Shown here: in pieces, positions 1 to 7,466 of the stretch
Numbering within the stretch: the first letter of the stretch is position 1
Layout of the letters: each line of letters opens with the position of its first letter
Assembly (NCBI GenBank): GCA_001897675.1
Contig: MKUE01000022.1
Coordinates: forward strand, 1-48,149
DNA length: 48,149 nt
Direction of reading: 5' to 3'
Origin: Thiobacillus sp. 65-1059
Lineage (GTDB): Bacteria; Pseudomonadota; Gammaproteobacteria; Burkholderiales; Thiobacillaceae
The notes under the pieces: generated by a model
Told to the model about the DNA's origin: nothing
Database searches by the model: none
What the model saw: the letters and a program-made list of their open reading frames with translations, nothing else
Program-made: the position numbers and the translations under genes

Positions 1-251
1 CGCTGCTGACGCTGATGATGGCGCAGGTCACCGGCCTGAAGCCGGGCGACTTCGTCCATACCCTGGGCGACGCCCACCTGTACCTCAACCATCTCGACCA
101 GGCGCGCGAGCAGCTCGCCCGCGCACCGCGCCCGCTGCCGACGATGACGCTGAATCCCGAGGTGAAGGACATCTTCGCGTTCCGTTTCGAGGATTTCACC
201 CTCGAAGGCTACGACCCGCACCCGGCGATCAAGGCGCCGGTGGCGGTATGA
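1..251 (+). CDS. thyA: Thymidylate synthase, C-terminal part (cut by window start)
   Basis: The 5' end lies outside the window; the visible frame ends at the TGA at 249-251. The product would convert dUMP to dTMP in the cytoplasm, using methylene-tetrahydrofolate. The visible residues hold the conserved ThyA C-terminal pattern: the phrase [14 protein letters not shown], which includes dUMP-contacting His and Tyr residues, and the terminal segment around [13 protein letters not shown]. folA follows within about 50 nt, the classic thyA-folA pairing, in which DHFR regenerates the dihydrofolate made by ThyA. Identity is secure; the length cannot be judged. Confidence 0.95.
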   Translation, partial: LLTLMMAQVTGLKPGDFVHTLGDAHLYLNHLDQAREQLARAPRPLPTMTLNPEVKDIFAFRFEDFTLEGYDPHPAIKAPVAV

Positions 252-301
252 AATCCGTGAGGCGTGAGGAGAGAGGCGGCTTTGAGAAGAATCGAACGAA
301 C

Positions 302-799
302 ATGACTCAGAAGAAGCCGCGCGTAAGCGTTATTGCAGCTCCCGCCAGAAACCGCGTCATCGGCATCGGCAACCGCCTGCCCTGGCGGTTGCCGGAAGAC
401 CTCGCGCATTTCAAGGCGCTGACGCTGAACCACCCCATCCTGATGGGCCGCAAGACCTTCGAGTCGCTCGGCCGCCCGCTGCCGGGACGCACCAACATCG
501 TCATCACCCGCAACCCCGGCTACCGCAGGGACGGCTGCCTCGTCGCCGATTCCGTCCCCGCCGCGCTCGCACTGTGCCGGGACGCCGCCGAGGTTTTCTT
601 CATCGGCGGCGCCGAGCTCTATGCCCAGGCGCTGCCGCTGGCCGACCGGCTCTATCTCACCGAAATCCAGGCCGAGGTCGAAGGCGATGCCTGGTTCCCC
701 GACTACGACCGCGCGCCCTGGCGCGAAGTCAGCCGCGACCGGCGCAGCGACGAGGCCGCCGGCCTCGAATATCACTTCGTCGTCTACGACCGGGCATAA
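302..799 (+). CDS. folA: Dihydrofolate reductase
   Basis: Reduces dihydrofolate to tetrahydrofolate with NADPH in the cytoplasm. The 165-residue product starts MTQKKPRVSVIAAPARNRVIG and has the DHFR landmarks: the Met20-loop region NRLPWRLPEDLAHFK with the catalytic acid in PEDL, the NADPH-binding GRKTFESLGRPLPGR, and FFIGGAELYAQALPLADRLYLT. The frame is also open from an ATG at 248 that overlaps the thyA stop, but 302 matches the usual family length (about 160) and the usual N-terminus. The 248 start would add 18 residues unlike DHFR. No strong Shine-Dalgarno sequence precedes 302, so coupling to thyA from 248 cannot be excluded. Confidence 0.95.
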   Translation: MTQKKPRVSVIAAPARNRVIGIGNRLPWRLPEDLAHFKALTLNHPILMGRKTFESLGRPLPGRTNIVITRNPGYRRDGCLVADSVPAALALCRDAAEVFFIGGAELYAQALPLADRLYLTEIQAEVEGDAWFPDYDRAPWREVSRDRRSDEAAGLEYHFVVYDRA

Positions 800-1015
800 A
801 GCAGCGGCCGACCGATTGCGAGTGATTGCGGCCGCGAGCCGACATCTTCAAAAAAACTACATCTCTTTCAGCCCGGGCGGTCGCGGGCGCGAAACCATGA
901 AAGCAGCCGGGTTTAAAGTTAATATACGCCGTGCTTATAAAAAACGCCTGATTTGATTGAAGAAAAGCAGGCCAATACCAAGCGCGGCAACTACAACGCG
1001 CGGCAGGGAAAAACA

Positions 1016-4000
1016 ATGAACAAAATCTATCGGCTCGTCACGAGCCGCGTATCCGGTATTGTCCGGGTTGCCCCGGAAACCGCGCGTGCGCAAGGCAAGG
1101 GCAAGCGCCTCTCGATGACCGCCCCGCTGGCCGCCGCGCTGGCCTGCGCCGCCCCGGCGGCATGGGGGGGGATACCCTACTGGAGCGCTCTCACGGGCGA
1201 CTGGTTCGCCCCGGGCAACTGGAGCACCAACGCCGTCCCCTCAGCCGCTGATCAAGTCACCATCAATAATGGCGGCACGGCGCAGGTGCAATCCGCGGCC
1301 GCGGCCGCGTGGGCAACCTATGTCGGGACGACCGGCAGCGGCACGCTTTCCATCAGCGGCGGCGGCGTGCTGAGCGACACACACGGCTACATCGGCAGAA
1401 ACGCCGGCGGCAGCGGCGCGGTGACGGTGGACGGCGCCGGCTCCAGCTGGAGCAACAGCAGCCATCTGTACGTGGGTGAGTACGGCAGCGGCACGCTTTC
1501 CATCAGCAACGGCGGCGCGCTGAGCAGCATGCAAAGCCTCATCGGTTACCGTGCCGGCAGCAGCGGCGCGGTGACCGTGGACGGCGCCGGCTCCAGCTGG
1601 AGCAAGAGCGGTGGGTCTCTGTACCTGGGCTTTTACGGCAGCGGCACGCTCGCCATCAGCAACGGCGGCGCGGTGAGCAGCCTAACCAGCTACATCGGCT
1701 TCGAAGCCGGCGGCAGCGGCGCGGTGACGGTGGACGGCGCCGATTCCAGCTGGAGCAACAGCGGCGATTTGTACGTGGGTGTGCACGGCAGCGGCACGCT
1801 TTCCATCAGCCACGGCGGCGCGGTGAGCAATACCCATGGCTTTATCGGCGGTCCCGTCGGCGGCAGCAGCACGGTGACGGTGGACGGTGCCGGCTCCAAC
1901 TGGAGCAACAGCGGCGATTTGTACGTGGGCGATTACGGCAGCGGCACGCTTTCCATCAGCCACGGCGGCGCGGTGAGCGACAGAAACGGTCTCATCGGCT
2001 ACAGCGCCGACAGCAGCGGCGCGGTAGCGGTGGACGGCGCCGGCTCCAGCTGGAGCAACAGCGACGCTCTGCACGTGGGCTATTTCGGCAGCGGCACGCT
2101 CGATATCCGCAACGGCGGCGCGGTGAGCAACACATACGGCTACCTCCGCCGCGGCGCGGTGACGGTGGACGGCGCGGATTCCCGCTGGAGCAACAGCGGC
2201 GCTCTGTACCTGGGCCTGTCCGGCAGCGGCACGCTCGTCATCCGCAACGGCGGCACGGTGAGCAACACGACCGGCTACATCGGCCTCTACGGGGGTAGCG
2301 GGGCGGTGACGGTGGACGGTGCAGGCTCGCGCTGGAGCAATAGCGGCAATCTGTACGTGGGCGAGTCCGACAGCGGCACGCTTTCCATCAGTAACGGCGG
2401 CGCGGTCAACGTTGCCGGCGGTGCGGGAACGCTCACCCTGGCGCGCTACAGCGGCAGCAGCGGCACGCTCAACATCGGCGCCGGCGGCGCGGCGGGCATG
2501 CTCAACGCCGCTGCCGTATACGGTGGCGCCGGCACGGCGACGCTCAACTTCAACCACAGCGACAGCGCCTACCATTTCACCCGTGACGGCAGCGCCAGCG
2601 GAACGGCAATCAGCATCGGCGGCCGCGTGTCGGTGAACCACGTCGGCAGCGGCACCACCCTCCTCACCGGCAACAGCAGCTACAGCGGCAACACCACCGT
2701 GGATCGCGGCACGCTCGCCATCCGCAGCGGCGGCGCGGTGAGCGACACGGAAGGCTACATCGGCAGAAACGCCGGCGGCAGCGGCGCGGTGGCGGTGGAC
2801 GGCGCGGGTTCCCGCTGGAGCAACAGCGGGAGCCTGTATGTGGGCGATTCCGGCAACGGCACGCTCGCCATCGGCAACGGCGGCGCGGTGAGCAACGCAA
2901 ATGGCCACATCGGCCACGTCGCCGGCGGCAGCGGCGCGGTGACGGTGGACGGCGCCGGCTCGCGCTGGAGCAACAGCGGTGCTGTGATCGTGGGCCAGTC
3001 CGGCAGCGGCACGCTCGCCATCCGCAACGGCGGCGCGGTGAGCAACGCAAACGGCCACATCGGCCTCTACCTCGGCGGCAGCGGCGCGGTGACGGTGGAC
3101 GGCGCCGGTTCCAGCTGGAGCAGCAGCGGCGTTTTGACCCTGGGCTACTACGGCAACGGCACGCTTTCCATCAGCAATGGCGGCGCGGCCAACGTCGCCG
3201 GCGGTACGGGAACGACCGTCCTGGCGAACTACAGCGGCAGCAGCGGCACGCTCGACATCGGCGCCGGCGGCGCGGCGGGCGTGCTCAACGCCGCCACGGT
3301 ATACGGCGGTGCCGGCACGGCGACGCTCAACTTCAACCACTCCGACAGCGCCTACCACTTCACCCGTGACGGCAGCGCCAGCGGCACGGCGATCGCCATC
3401 CACGGCAGCACCTCGGTGAATCACGTCGGCAGCGGCGCCACGGTTCTCGCCGGCGTCAACACCTACAGCGGCGACACCAACATCGACAACGGCACGCTCA
3501 TCGTCAACGGCCGCATCGCGGGCGCCACCTTCGTCAATGCCGGCGGCACCCTGGGCGGCTCCGGCACGCTGGGCCATGTCACCGTCGCGAGCGGCGGCAC
3601 GCTGTCCCCCGGCAACAGCCCCGGCATCCTGAGCGTCAACGGCGACCTCACCCTGAATGCCGGGGCCACCACGGTGATGCAAATCGACGGCATGACCCAG
3701 GGCGCCGAATACGACCAGATCGATGTCAGCGGCAGCGCCACCCTGGCCGGCACGCTCGACTTGCGGTTCAGCTTCGTGCCGACGGGCGGCAGCCGCTTCA
3801 ACCTGATCGAGGCCGGCAGCCTCGTGCTGGCGGGCGACCCGCAGACCGGCTTCAACTCCATCACCGACAACCTCAGCAGCAATCTCGGCGCGGCCTTGCG
3901 CGTGATGCCGCTGGTCGATGCCGGCAGCTTCGACATCCTGATCCAGCAACTGAGCTTTATCGAGGCGTCCGGCGGCAATCTCGCCCCCAACCAGCGCAGC

Positions 4001-5134
4001 GTCGCCGCCAACCTCGACAGCTTCTCCACTTCGGGGCGAGGCGCCGCGCTGTTTGGCGAACTCAACCTGCTGTCCGCCGGCGAACTGCCCGGCGCCTTCG
4101 ACAGCCTGTCCGGCGCGCAGCATGCCCACACCCGGCCGCTGATCGCGCAGGCGAGCCGCCAGTTCATGCGCGTCCTCGGCGACCGCCTGAACTGGGAGGC
4201 GCCCGCTTCCAACACCGCGGCCAATCGCTTCGGCAACATCACGCTCGCCTATAACGGCGGGGACATCGCCAGCCTGTTCGGCGCGCCGGTCAGCGGCAAG
4301 CCCGCTTCCAACCTGTGGCTGCGCGCGATGGGAGGCTTTGGCGACATTGACGGCGACGGCAACGCCGCCGGCGCAGACTACAACAGCAGCGGCATGGCGC
4401 TGGGCTACGACCGTGAAGTGCGCGACGGGCTGCGGGCGGGGGTGGCCTTCGGCTTTACCCGCAGCGATGTCGATGCGGCCGCGGGCAACACCGGCATCGA
4501 CAGCTACCAGTTGGCGGCGTACGGCCGCCGGCAGTGGGCGGACGACTACCTCGCCGCCAGCCTCGGCATCGGACACCATCGCGCCGACAGCACGCGGCGA
4601 ATCCGGTTCGGCGGCTTCTCCGAAGTGGCGCGGGCCGACTACGCCACCGATGGCCTGGGCCTGGCGCTGGAGGCGGGGCGGCACTATGCCTGGTCTGCCG
4701 CCAGCCGGGTGACGCCGTTTGCCGGGCTGGAGTACGGCCATTTCCGCCAGCACGGATACCAGGAGAGCGGCGCGGGCGACGCCAACCTGAGGTTTGTCGC
4801 CGACGGCATGGACTCGCTGCGTTCGCTATTGGGCGCGCGGCTCAGCAATGCGCTGGCCGCTGCCGATGGCACGCGCCTCGACACGGCCGTGGGGCTGTCC
4901 TGGGCGCACGAGTTCATGGATCGCACGGCCTCGCTCAACCCCGCCTTTGCTGTGAACGGCAGCGTCCCGTTCAAGATCAGCGGCCCCGCCAGCGGGCGCG
5001 ACCACCTGCTGGCGACGCTGGGCGCGAGCGCGCGCCTGGGCAAGGCGGCGCGGCTTGAGCTGGATTACAGCGGGGAGTTTGCCGAGGCCGAGCGGCAGCA
5101 TGCCGTCTCCGCGACGTTCAGGATGCAGTGGTAA
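1016..5134 (+). CDS. Type Va autotransporter with repeat-rich passenger
   Basis: A 1372-residue secreted or surface protein. The ATG at 1016 has AGGGA six nt upstream and begins MNKIYRLVTSRVSGIV, an extended signal peptide region (ESPR) of large autotransporters; the hydrophobic signal core ends near AAPAAWG at about residue 50. Residues ~100-830 form the passenger: ten ~50-residue units with consensus GSGAVTVDGAGSSWSNSG-LYVG-GSGTLSI, resembling the T5SS/PEP-CTERM-associated repeat, in blocks of seven and three. Each block is closed by a nearly identical cap (INVAGG..., FNHSDSAYHFTRDG, then a passenger-associated transport repeat). Residues ~1097-1372 are the outer-membrane beta-barrel, ending in the aromatic FRMQW. 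Likely an adhesin or biofilm factor, with passenger presumably forming a beta-helix; no protease triad is visible. An AT-rich stretch around 915-950 is the likely promoter zone. No secretion partner gene lies nearby, as expected for a self-transporting protein. Confidence 0.93.
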   Translation: MNKIYRLVTSRVSGIVRVAPETARAQGKGKRLSMTAPLAAALACAAPAAWGGIPYWSALTGDWFAPGNWSTNAVPSAADQVTINNGGTAQVQSAAAAAWATYVGTTGSGTLSISGGGVLSDTHGYIGRNAGGSGAVTVDGAGSSWSNSSHLYVGEYGSGTLSISNGGALSSMQSLIGYRAGSSGAVTVDGAGSSWSKSGGSLYLGFYGSGTLAISNGGAVSSLTSYIGFEAGGSGAVTVDGADSSWSNSGDLYVGVHGSGTLSISHGGAVSNTHGFIGGPVGGSSTVTVDGAGSNWSNSGDLYVGDYGSGTLSISHGGAVSDRNGLIGYSADSSGAVAVDGAGSSWSNSDALHVGYFGSGTLDIRNGGAVSNTYGYLRRGAVTVDGADSRWSNSGALYLGLSGSGTLVIRNGGTVSNTTGYIGLYGGSGAVTVDGAGSRWSNSGNLYVGESDSGTLSISNGGAVNVAGGAGTLTLARYSGSSGTLNIGAGGAAGMLNAAAVYGGAGTATLNFNHSDSAYHFTRDGSASGTAISIGGRVSVNHVGSGTTLLTGNSSYSGNTTVDRGTLAIRSGGAVSDTEGYIGRNAGGSGAVAVDGAGSRWSNSGSLYVGDSGNGTLAIGNGGAVSNANGHIGHVAGGSGAVTVDGAGSRWSNSGAVIVGQSGSGTLAIRNGGAVSNANGHIGLYLGGSGAVTVDGAGSSWSSSGVLTLGYYGNGTLSISNGGAANVAGGTGTTVLANYSGSSGTLDIGAGGAAGVLNAATVYGGAGTATLNFNHSDSAYHFTRDGSASGTAIAIHGSTSVNHVGSGATVLAGVNTYSGDTNIDNGTLIVNGRIAGATFVNAGGTLGGSGTLGHVTVASGGTLSPGNSPGILSVNGDLTLNAGATTVMQIDGMTQGAEYDQIDVSGSATLAGTLDLRFSFVPTGGSRFNLIEAGSLVLAGDPQTGFNSITDNLSSNLGAALRVMPLVDAGSFDILIQQLSFIEASGGNLAPNQRSVAANLDSFSTSGRGAALFGELNLLSAGELPGAFDSLSGAQHAHTRPLIAQASRQFMRVLGDRLNWEAPASNTAANRFGNITLAYNGGDIASLFGAPVSGKPASNLWLRAMGGFGDIDGDGNAAGADYNSSGMALGYDREVRDGLRAGVAFGFTRSDVDAAAGNTGIDSYQLAAYGRRQWADDYLAASLGIGHHRADSTRRIRFGGFSEVARADYATDGLGLALEAGRHYAWSAASRVTPFAGLEYGHFRQHGYQESGAGDANLRFVADGMDSLRSLLGARLSNALAAADGTRLDTAVGLSWAHEFMDRTASLNPAFAVNGSVPFKISGPASGRDHLLATLGASARLGKAARLELDYSGEFAEAERQHAVSATFRMQW
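1321..2380 (+). repeat. Seven tandem ~150-bp coding repeats (first block)
   Basis: The phrase coding for AVTVDGAGS recurs at about 1421, 1571, 1724, 1874, 2024, 2159 and 2306. Spacing is 147-153 bp, except 135 bp before copy 6, whose protein unit has lost about five residues (YLRRGAVTV instead of an IG-x-x-AGGSGAVTV linker). Copies are highly similar at DNA level. Confidence 0.9.
2399..3518 (+). repeat. Duplicated cap module plus three more tandem repeats
   Basis: A segment of roughly 340 bp starting at 2399 (coding for GGAVNVAGG through the YSGNTTVDRGTL region) recurs at 3182, an offset of 783 bp or 261 codons. Between the two caps lie three further ~150-bp units with AVTVDG-type phrases at about 2789, 2939 and 3089. 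The layout is seven units, cap, three units, cap, which points to a block duplication within the passenger. Confidence 0.85.
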
Positions 5135-5685
5135 TCCCCCCCGCTCACGCGGTTACGCCGGCAACCTGCGTCGGCGTGCGGCTTGAGCGGATATGGGACA
5201 TGAGATCCCTCGCCGATCGCCAGCATGCGCTCGTCCGGGGCGGGGGAACCTTGCCGTGATACACGGACGACAAGAGCAGGTCGTGATTGGTAACGGTACG
5301 TCGCCGCCCCGGTCGAACTCCAGCAGGGAAACGTCCGGATCGCCTCGCTCTGCGTAGCGGCCACCCAAACTGCCGCTGCAACCGCTCCGCACCAGCACCG
5401 GCCGGAAATGGCCACCCTCGATGAGCGGGTTCCAGCGGATCACCTGCTTCTTCTGATCGAGCGTCACATCTGCTTCGACTTCATCCGCAAAAACAAAACC
5501 CCGGCTTCGGAAAAGGACGCGGTTTGTCAGCAGACTGACGGGCCGGCAGCCGAAACGACTGTTCGGCGGGGGCTTCAATTTGACGGGGCCGCTTGCGTCG
5601 ACTAGAAAAAAATACAGCCTTACAAAAGACTGCGGGCAGCGGAGATCCGCTACCCGGATGAACCATGTCGCGGAGGGCGCAAATC
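5135..5685. other. Gene-poor gap with possible decayed reading frame
   Basis: About 550 bp with no convincing intact gene. On the minus strand, frames open between about 5578 and 5145 contain stretches that look protein-like (for example DQKKQVIRWNPLIEGGHF, then LAIGEGSHVPYPLKPHADA in another frame). The protein-like phrases jump between frames, as expected of a frameshifted remnant. I do not recognise the family. The right end holds the promoter of the downstream lipoprotein gene. Confidence 0.3.
5580..5608 (+). promoter_or_regulatory. Candidate sigma-70 promoter for the glycine-zipper gene
   Basis: TTGACG at 5580-5585 and TAGAAA at 5603-5608 are separated by 17 nt. The predicted start, around 5615, leaves a ~70-nt leader before the ATG at 5686. 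It lies in an AT-rich patch within GC-rich DNA. Confidence 0.45.
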
Positions 5686-5892
5686 ATGAAGACCCCGAAG
5701 ACAATTGCAATTGCCGGTTTGCTGATTTTTGCTGTGTTCGGCACGTCCTGCGGCACAGCCACCGGTGCCGCAGTCGGAGCCGGAGCGGGAGCCGCCATCG
5801 GTGCGGGCACGGGTTACGGCGCCGGCAAAGGCGCGCTGATCGGCACGGGCGTCGGCGCGGCGGCGGGAGCCATTTACGACATAACCAAGTGA
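5686..5892 (+). CDS. Small glycine-zipper lipoprotein (YMGG-like)
   Basis: A 68-residue protein. The ATG at 5686 is preceded by GGAGGG at 5672-5677; an ATG seven codons upstream lacks this. The N-terminus MKTPKTIAIAGLLIFAVFG ends at a lipobox-like GTSC, so the mature protein is probably lipidated at that Cys. The rest is almost entirely Gly/Ala in GxxxG-type spacing (GAAVGAGAGAAIGAGTGYG), the pattern of YMGG-like or glycine-zipper proteins that insert into or line the outer-membrane inner face. It ends AAAGAIYDITK. The next gene starts 10 nt downstream, so the two are probably co-transcribed. Cellular role unknown; related proteins are often envelope-stress induced, but nothing here shows that. 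Confidence 0.75.
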   Translation: MKTPKTIAIAGLLIFAVFGTSCGTATGAAVGAGAGAAIGAGTGYGAGKGALIGTGVGAAAGAIYDITK

Positions 5893-5902
5893 AGGGGCCG
5901 CG

Positions 5903-6187
5903 ATGAAGAACGGAATGCTTTTGAAGGTGGCAGCCGTGGCCGGCAGCCTCATGGTTTCGGGCGGGCTCGCCCTCGCACAGGACAAGCCGGCCGATTGCGG
6001 CAAGGCCGCTGCGCCGGCCATGGTTGAGGGCCAGGTCACCAAGGTGGACATGGGCCAGGGCAGGCTGACCCTGCGGACGGCCGACGGGGCCATCCATGAA
6101 TTTCAGGCTTCGCGGGAGACCCTGGCGGAATACAAGGTCGGCGACCCCGTCAAGGCGAAGCTGAGAATGGCTCCGCGGTGCGACTAG
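5903..6187 (+). CDS. Small periplasmic protein with CusF/DUF1344-like barrel
   Basis: A 94-residue protein with a Sec signal peptide, probably cleaved after LALAQ near residue 26. The mature part reads MVEGQVTKVDMGQGRLTLRTA, then a ...DGAIHEFQ...YKVGDPVKAKL pattern. That alternation of 'G.V..vd...g.lTL', an acidic Gly turn and 'vGD.V' is typical of small OB-like barrels such as CusF or DUF1344 proteins. The Met/His/Trp copper ligands of CusF are not evident, so metal binding should not be assumed. An AAGGGG ribosome site precedes the ATG. It forms a likely two-gene unit with the upstream lipoprotein gene and is convergent with the next gene. Confidence 0.7.
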   Translation: MKNGMLLKVAAVAGSLMVSGGLALAQDKPADCGKAAAPAMVEGQVTKVDMGQGRLTLRTADGAIHEFQASRETLAEYKVGDPVKAKLRMAPRCD

Positions 6188-6221
6188 TTGTGGCGCCGGC
6201 GAGAGGCATGTGGGTTCCGGC

Positions 6222-7283
6222 TTATACGGCGAGGTCGATTTGCTGCAGGCTGCCGGCGGAGCCGTCTTCGTTTAGATAGATGCCGCTGGCGCGTACCTGG
6301 CCATCGAGCTGGTTGTCCGCACCCTTGTGGCTGAATTCGGTGGCAACCTTGCCCAGATACAGCGCGCCCACACCGGCGGCCTTCAGGGTGGCGAGTTGGT
6401 CGTTGCTCTGGGCATCCTTGCTCCACACCCTGAGCTGGGTGAACACGGCGTCGTTTTCGTCGATCCAGTTGTTGCCGTCCTCATCATAAGCAGCCAGTTC
6501 GGCGAAGCCGTTGCCGCTGGCCGGGCCGAACAGTTCGCCGCCGTTGTTGATCTTGCCGTCCTGATTCTTGTCGAGGGCGAGAAAGCCGCTGCCGGGGGCA
6601 ACAAATGAAATCCGCTCGCTGCGGCCGTCGTTGTCGAGATCGAAGCTGAACTTGGTGGCGCCGAGTTGCGCCGCGCTGCCATTGAAGTTGATCGCCAGCG
6701 GATCCTTGGCCTGCCGCACGGCATCGCCCAGGCGCACACCGAGTTCGCGTTGCTCGACATACTCGCGGCTCATCGACAGCGCCAGCTTGAAGGCGATTTC
6801 CCGGCCATCCGCGGTGCTGATCGTGCCCGCAGCCTGGAAGCGGGTGTGCTCGGCCTCGTAACGGGTTTCGTCGCGCTCGTATTCGATCCCGAATCCCGCG
6901 GGGCGGGGCGCCGCCGGTTTGCCGGCGGCACCGGGGGGCGGCAAGGGCTCCAGCGACGGTGCCGGTGAGGGCCGCAGATCCTGCGTCGCCAGGACGCGGA
7001 TTTTTTCGCCGGTCAGCGCTTCCACCATGCTGATGAGGAGCTGCATGCGCGGGTCGGTATCCATGGCTTCGCGGGCGCCGGAAACGGCGTCGGCTTCCTG
7101 CGCCGCCTTGCCTTCCCCGGAGATCGATACGCGATCCGTTTCGGCCCGCCCGGCCGTCTCGCCGCGCCCTTCGAAGTCGGGGCGCTCCGGCCCGGTCCAG
7201 ACACGCAGGGATTCGCGCAGGGTGTGCTGGACCACGCTGGCATGCTGGCTGCTTAACTGGATGTCCGAGCCGGCGATTTTCAT
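6222..7283 (-). CDS. Protein with EF-hand-like calcium-binding motifs, function unknown
   Basis: A 353-residue protein without signal peptide or membrane segment, starting MKIAGSDIQLSSQHASVVQH. The start at 7283 has AGGT seven nt upstream; a longer frame to 7337 lacks a ribosome site. The N-terminal third is low-complexity linker rich in Ala, Pro and Glu. Residues ~215-310 carry Asp/Asn-rich loops: FDLDNDGRSERISF, LDKNQDGKINNGGELF and YDEDGNNWIDENDAVF, each a DxDxDG or DxNxDG-type loop followed by a hydrophobic residue, as in EF-hand or dockerin sites. I recall similar proteins as a widespread uncharacterised proteobacterial family, often annotated as EF-hand or VCBS domain proteins. Upstream is the palindromic terminator of the fcc unit, so it has its own promoter. 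Confidence 0.8.
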   Translation of the reverse strand: MKIAGSDIQLSSQHASVVQHTLRESLRVWTGPERPDFEGRGETAGRAETDRVSISGEGKAAQEADAVSGAREAMDTDPRMQLLISMVEALTGEKIRVLATQDLRPSPAPSLEPLPPPGAAGKPAAPRPAGFGIEYERDETRYEAEHTRFQAAGTISTADGREIAFKLALSMSREYVEQRELGVRLGDAVRQAKDPLAINFNGSAAQLGATKFSFDLDNDGRSERISFVAPGSGFLALDKNQDGKINNGGELFGPASGNGFAELAAYDEDGNNWIDENDAVFTQLRVWSKDAQSNDQLATLKAAGVGALYLGKVATEFSHKGADNQLDGQVRASGIYLNEDGSAGSLQQIDLAV

Positions 7284-7412
7284 GGCATTACCTGCGGGCG
7301 AGAGAGGGGCGATCCTCATGGGATGAATCGACCGCAATCCGAAAACCTTAATCTCGAACTCGCCATGTTTTCTGCAGGGAATGCGGGCCAGTTCGGATCA
7401 TCCGGGATCGCC

Positions 7413-7450
7413 AAACAAAAACGGGGGGCGGCCGCCCCCCGTTTTTGTTT
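7413..7450 (-). terminator. 38-bp perfect palindrome, intrinsic terminator of the fcc unit
   Basis: A 38-bp sequence identical to its reverse complement: A/T-rich ends (AAACAAAAAC) flanking a G6-C...G-C6 core. As RNA it gives a hairpin of up to 17 bp with a GGCC tip. On the minus strand it begins 17 nt after the fccB stop and ends in a GTTTTTGTTT tract. Being symmetrical, it would also stop transcription from the other direction. Confidence 0.85.
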
Positions 7451-7466
7451 GCAGCACCGCGCTGCA

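Noticed and set aside
1321-3150. Regular 150-bp repeats as a CRISPR array
   Set aside because: The repeats are coding, in frame, far longer than CRISPR repeats, with no unique spacers and no cas genes.
1682-4753. A 1023-codon open frame antisense to the autotransporter gene
   Set aside because: It mirrors the repeats of the sense gene, is Ala/Arg/Val-rich without domains, and arises because GC-rich third positions remove stop codons on the opposite strand.
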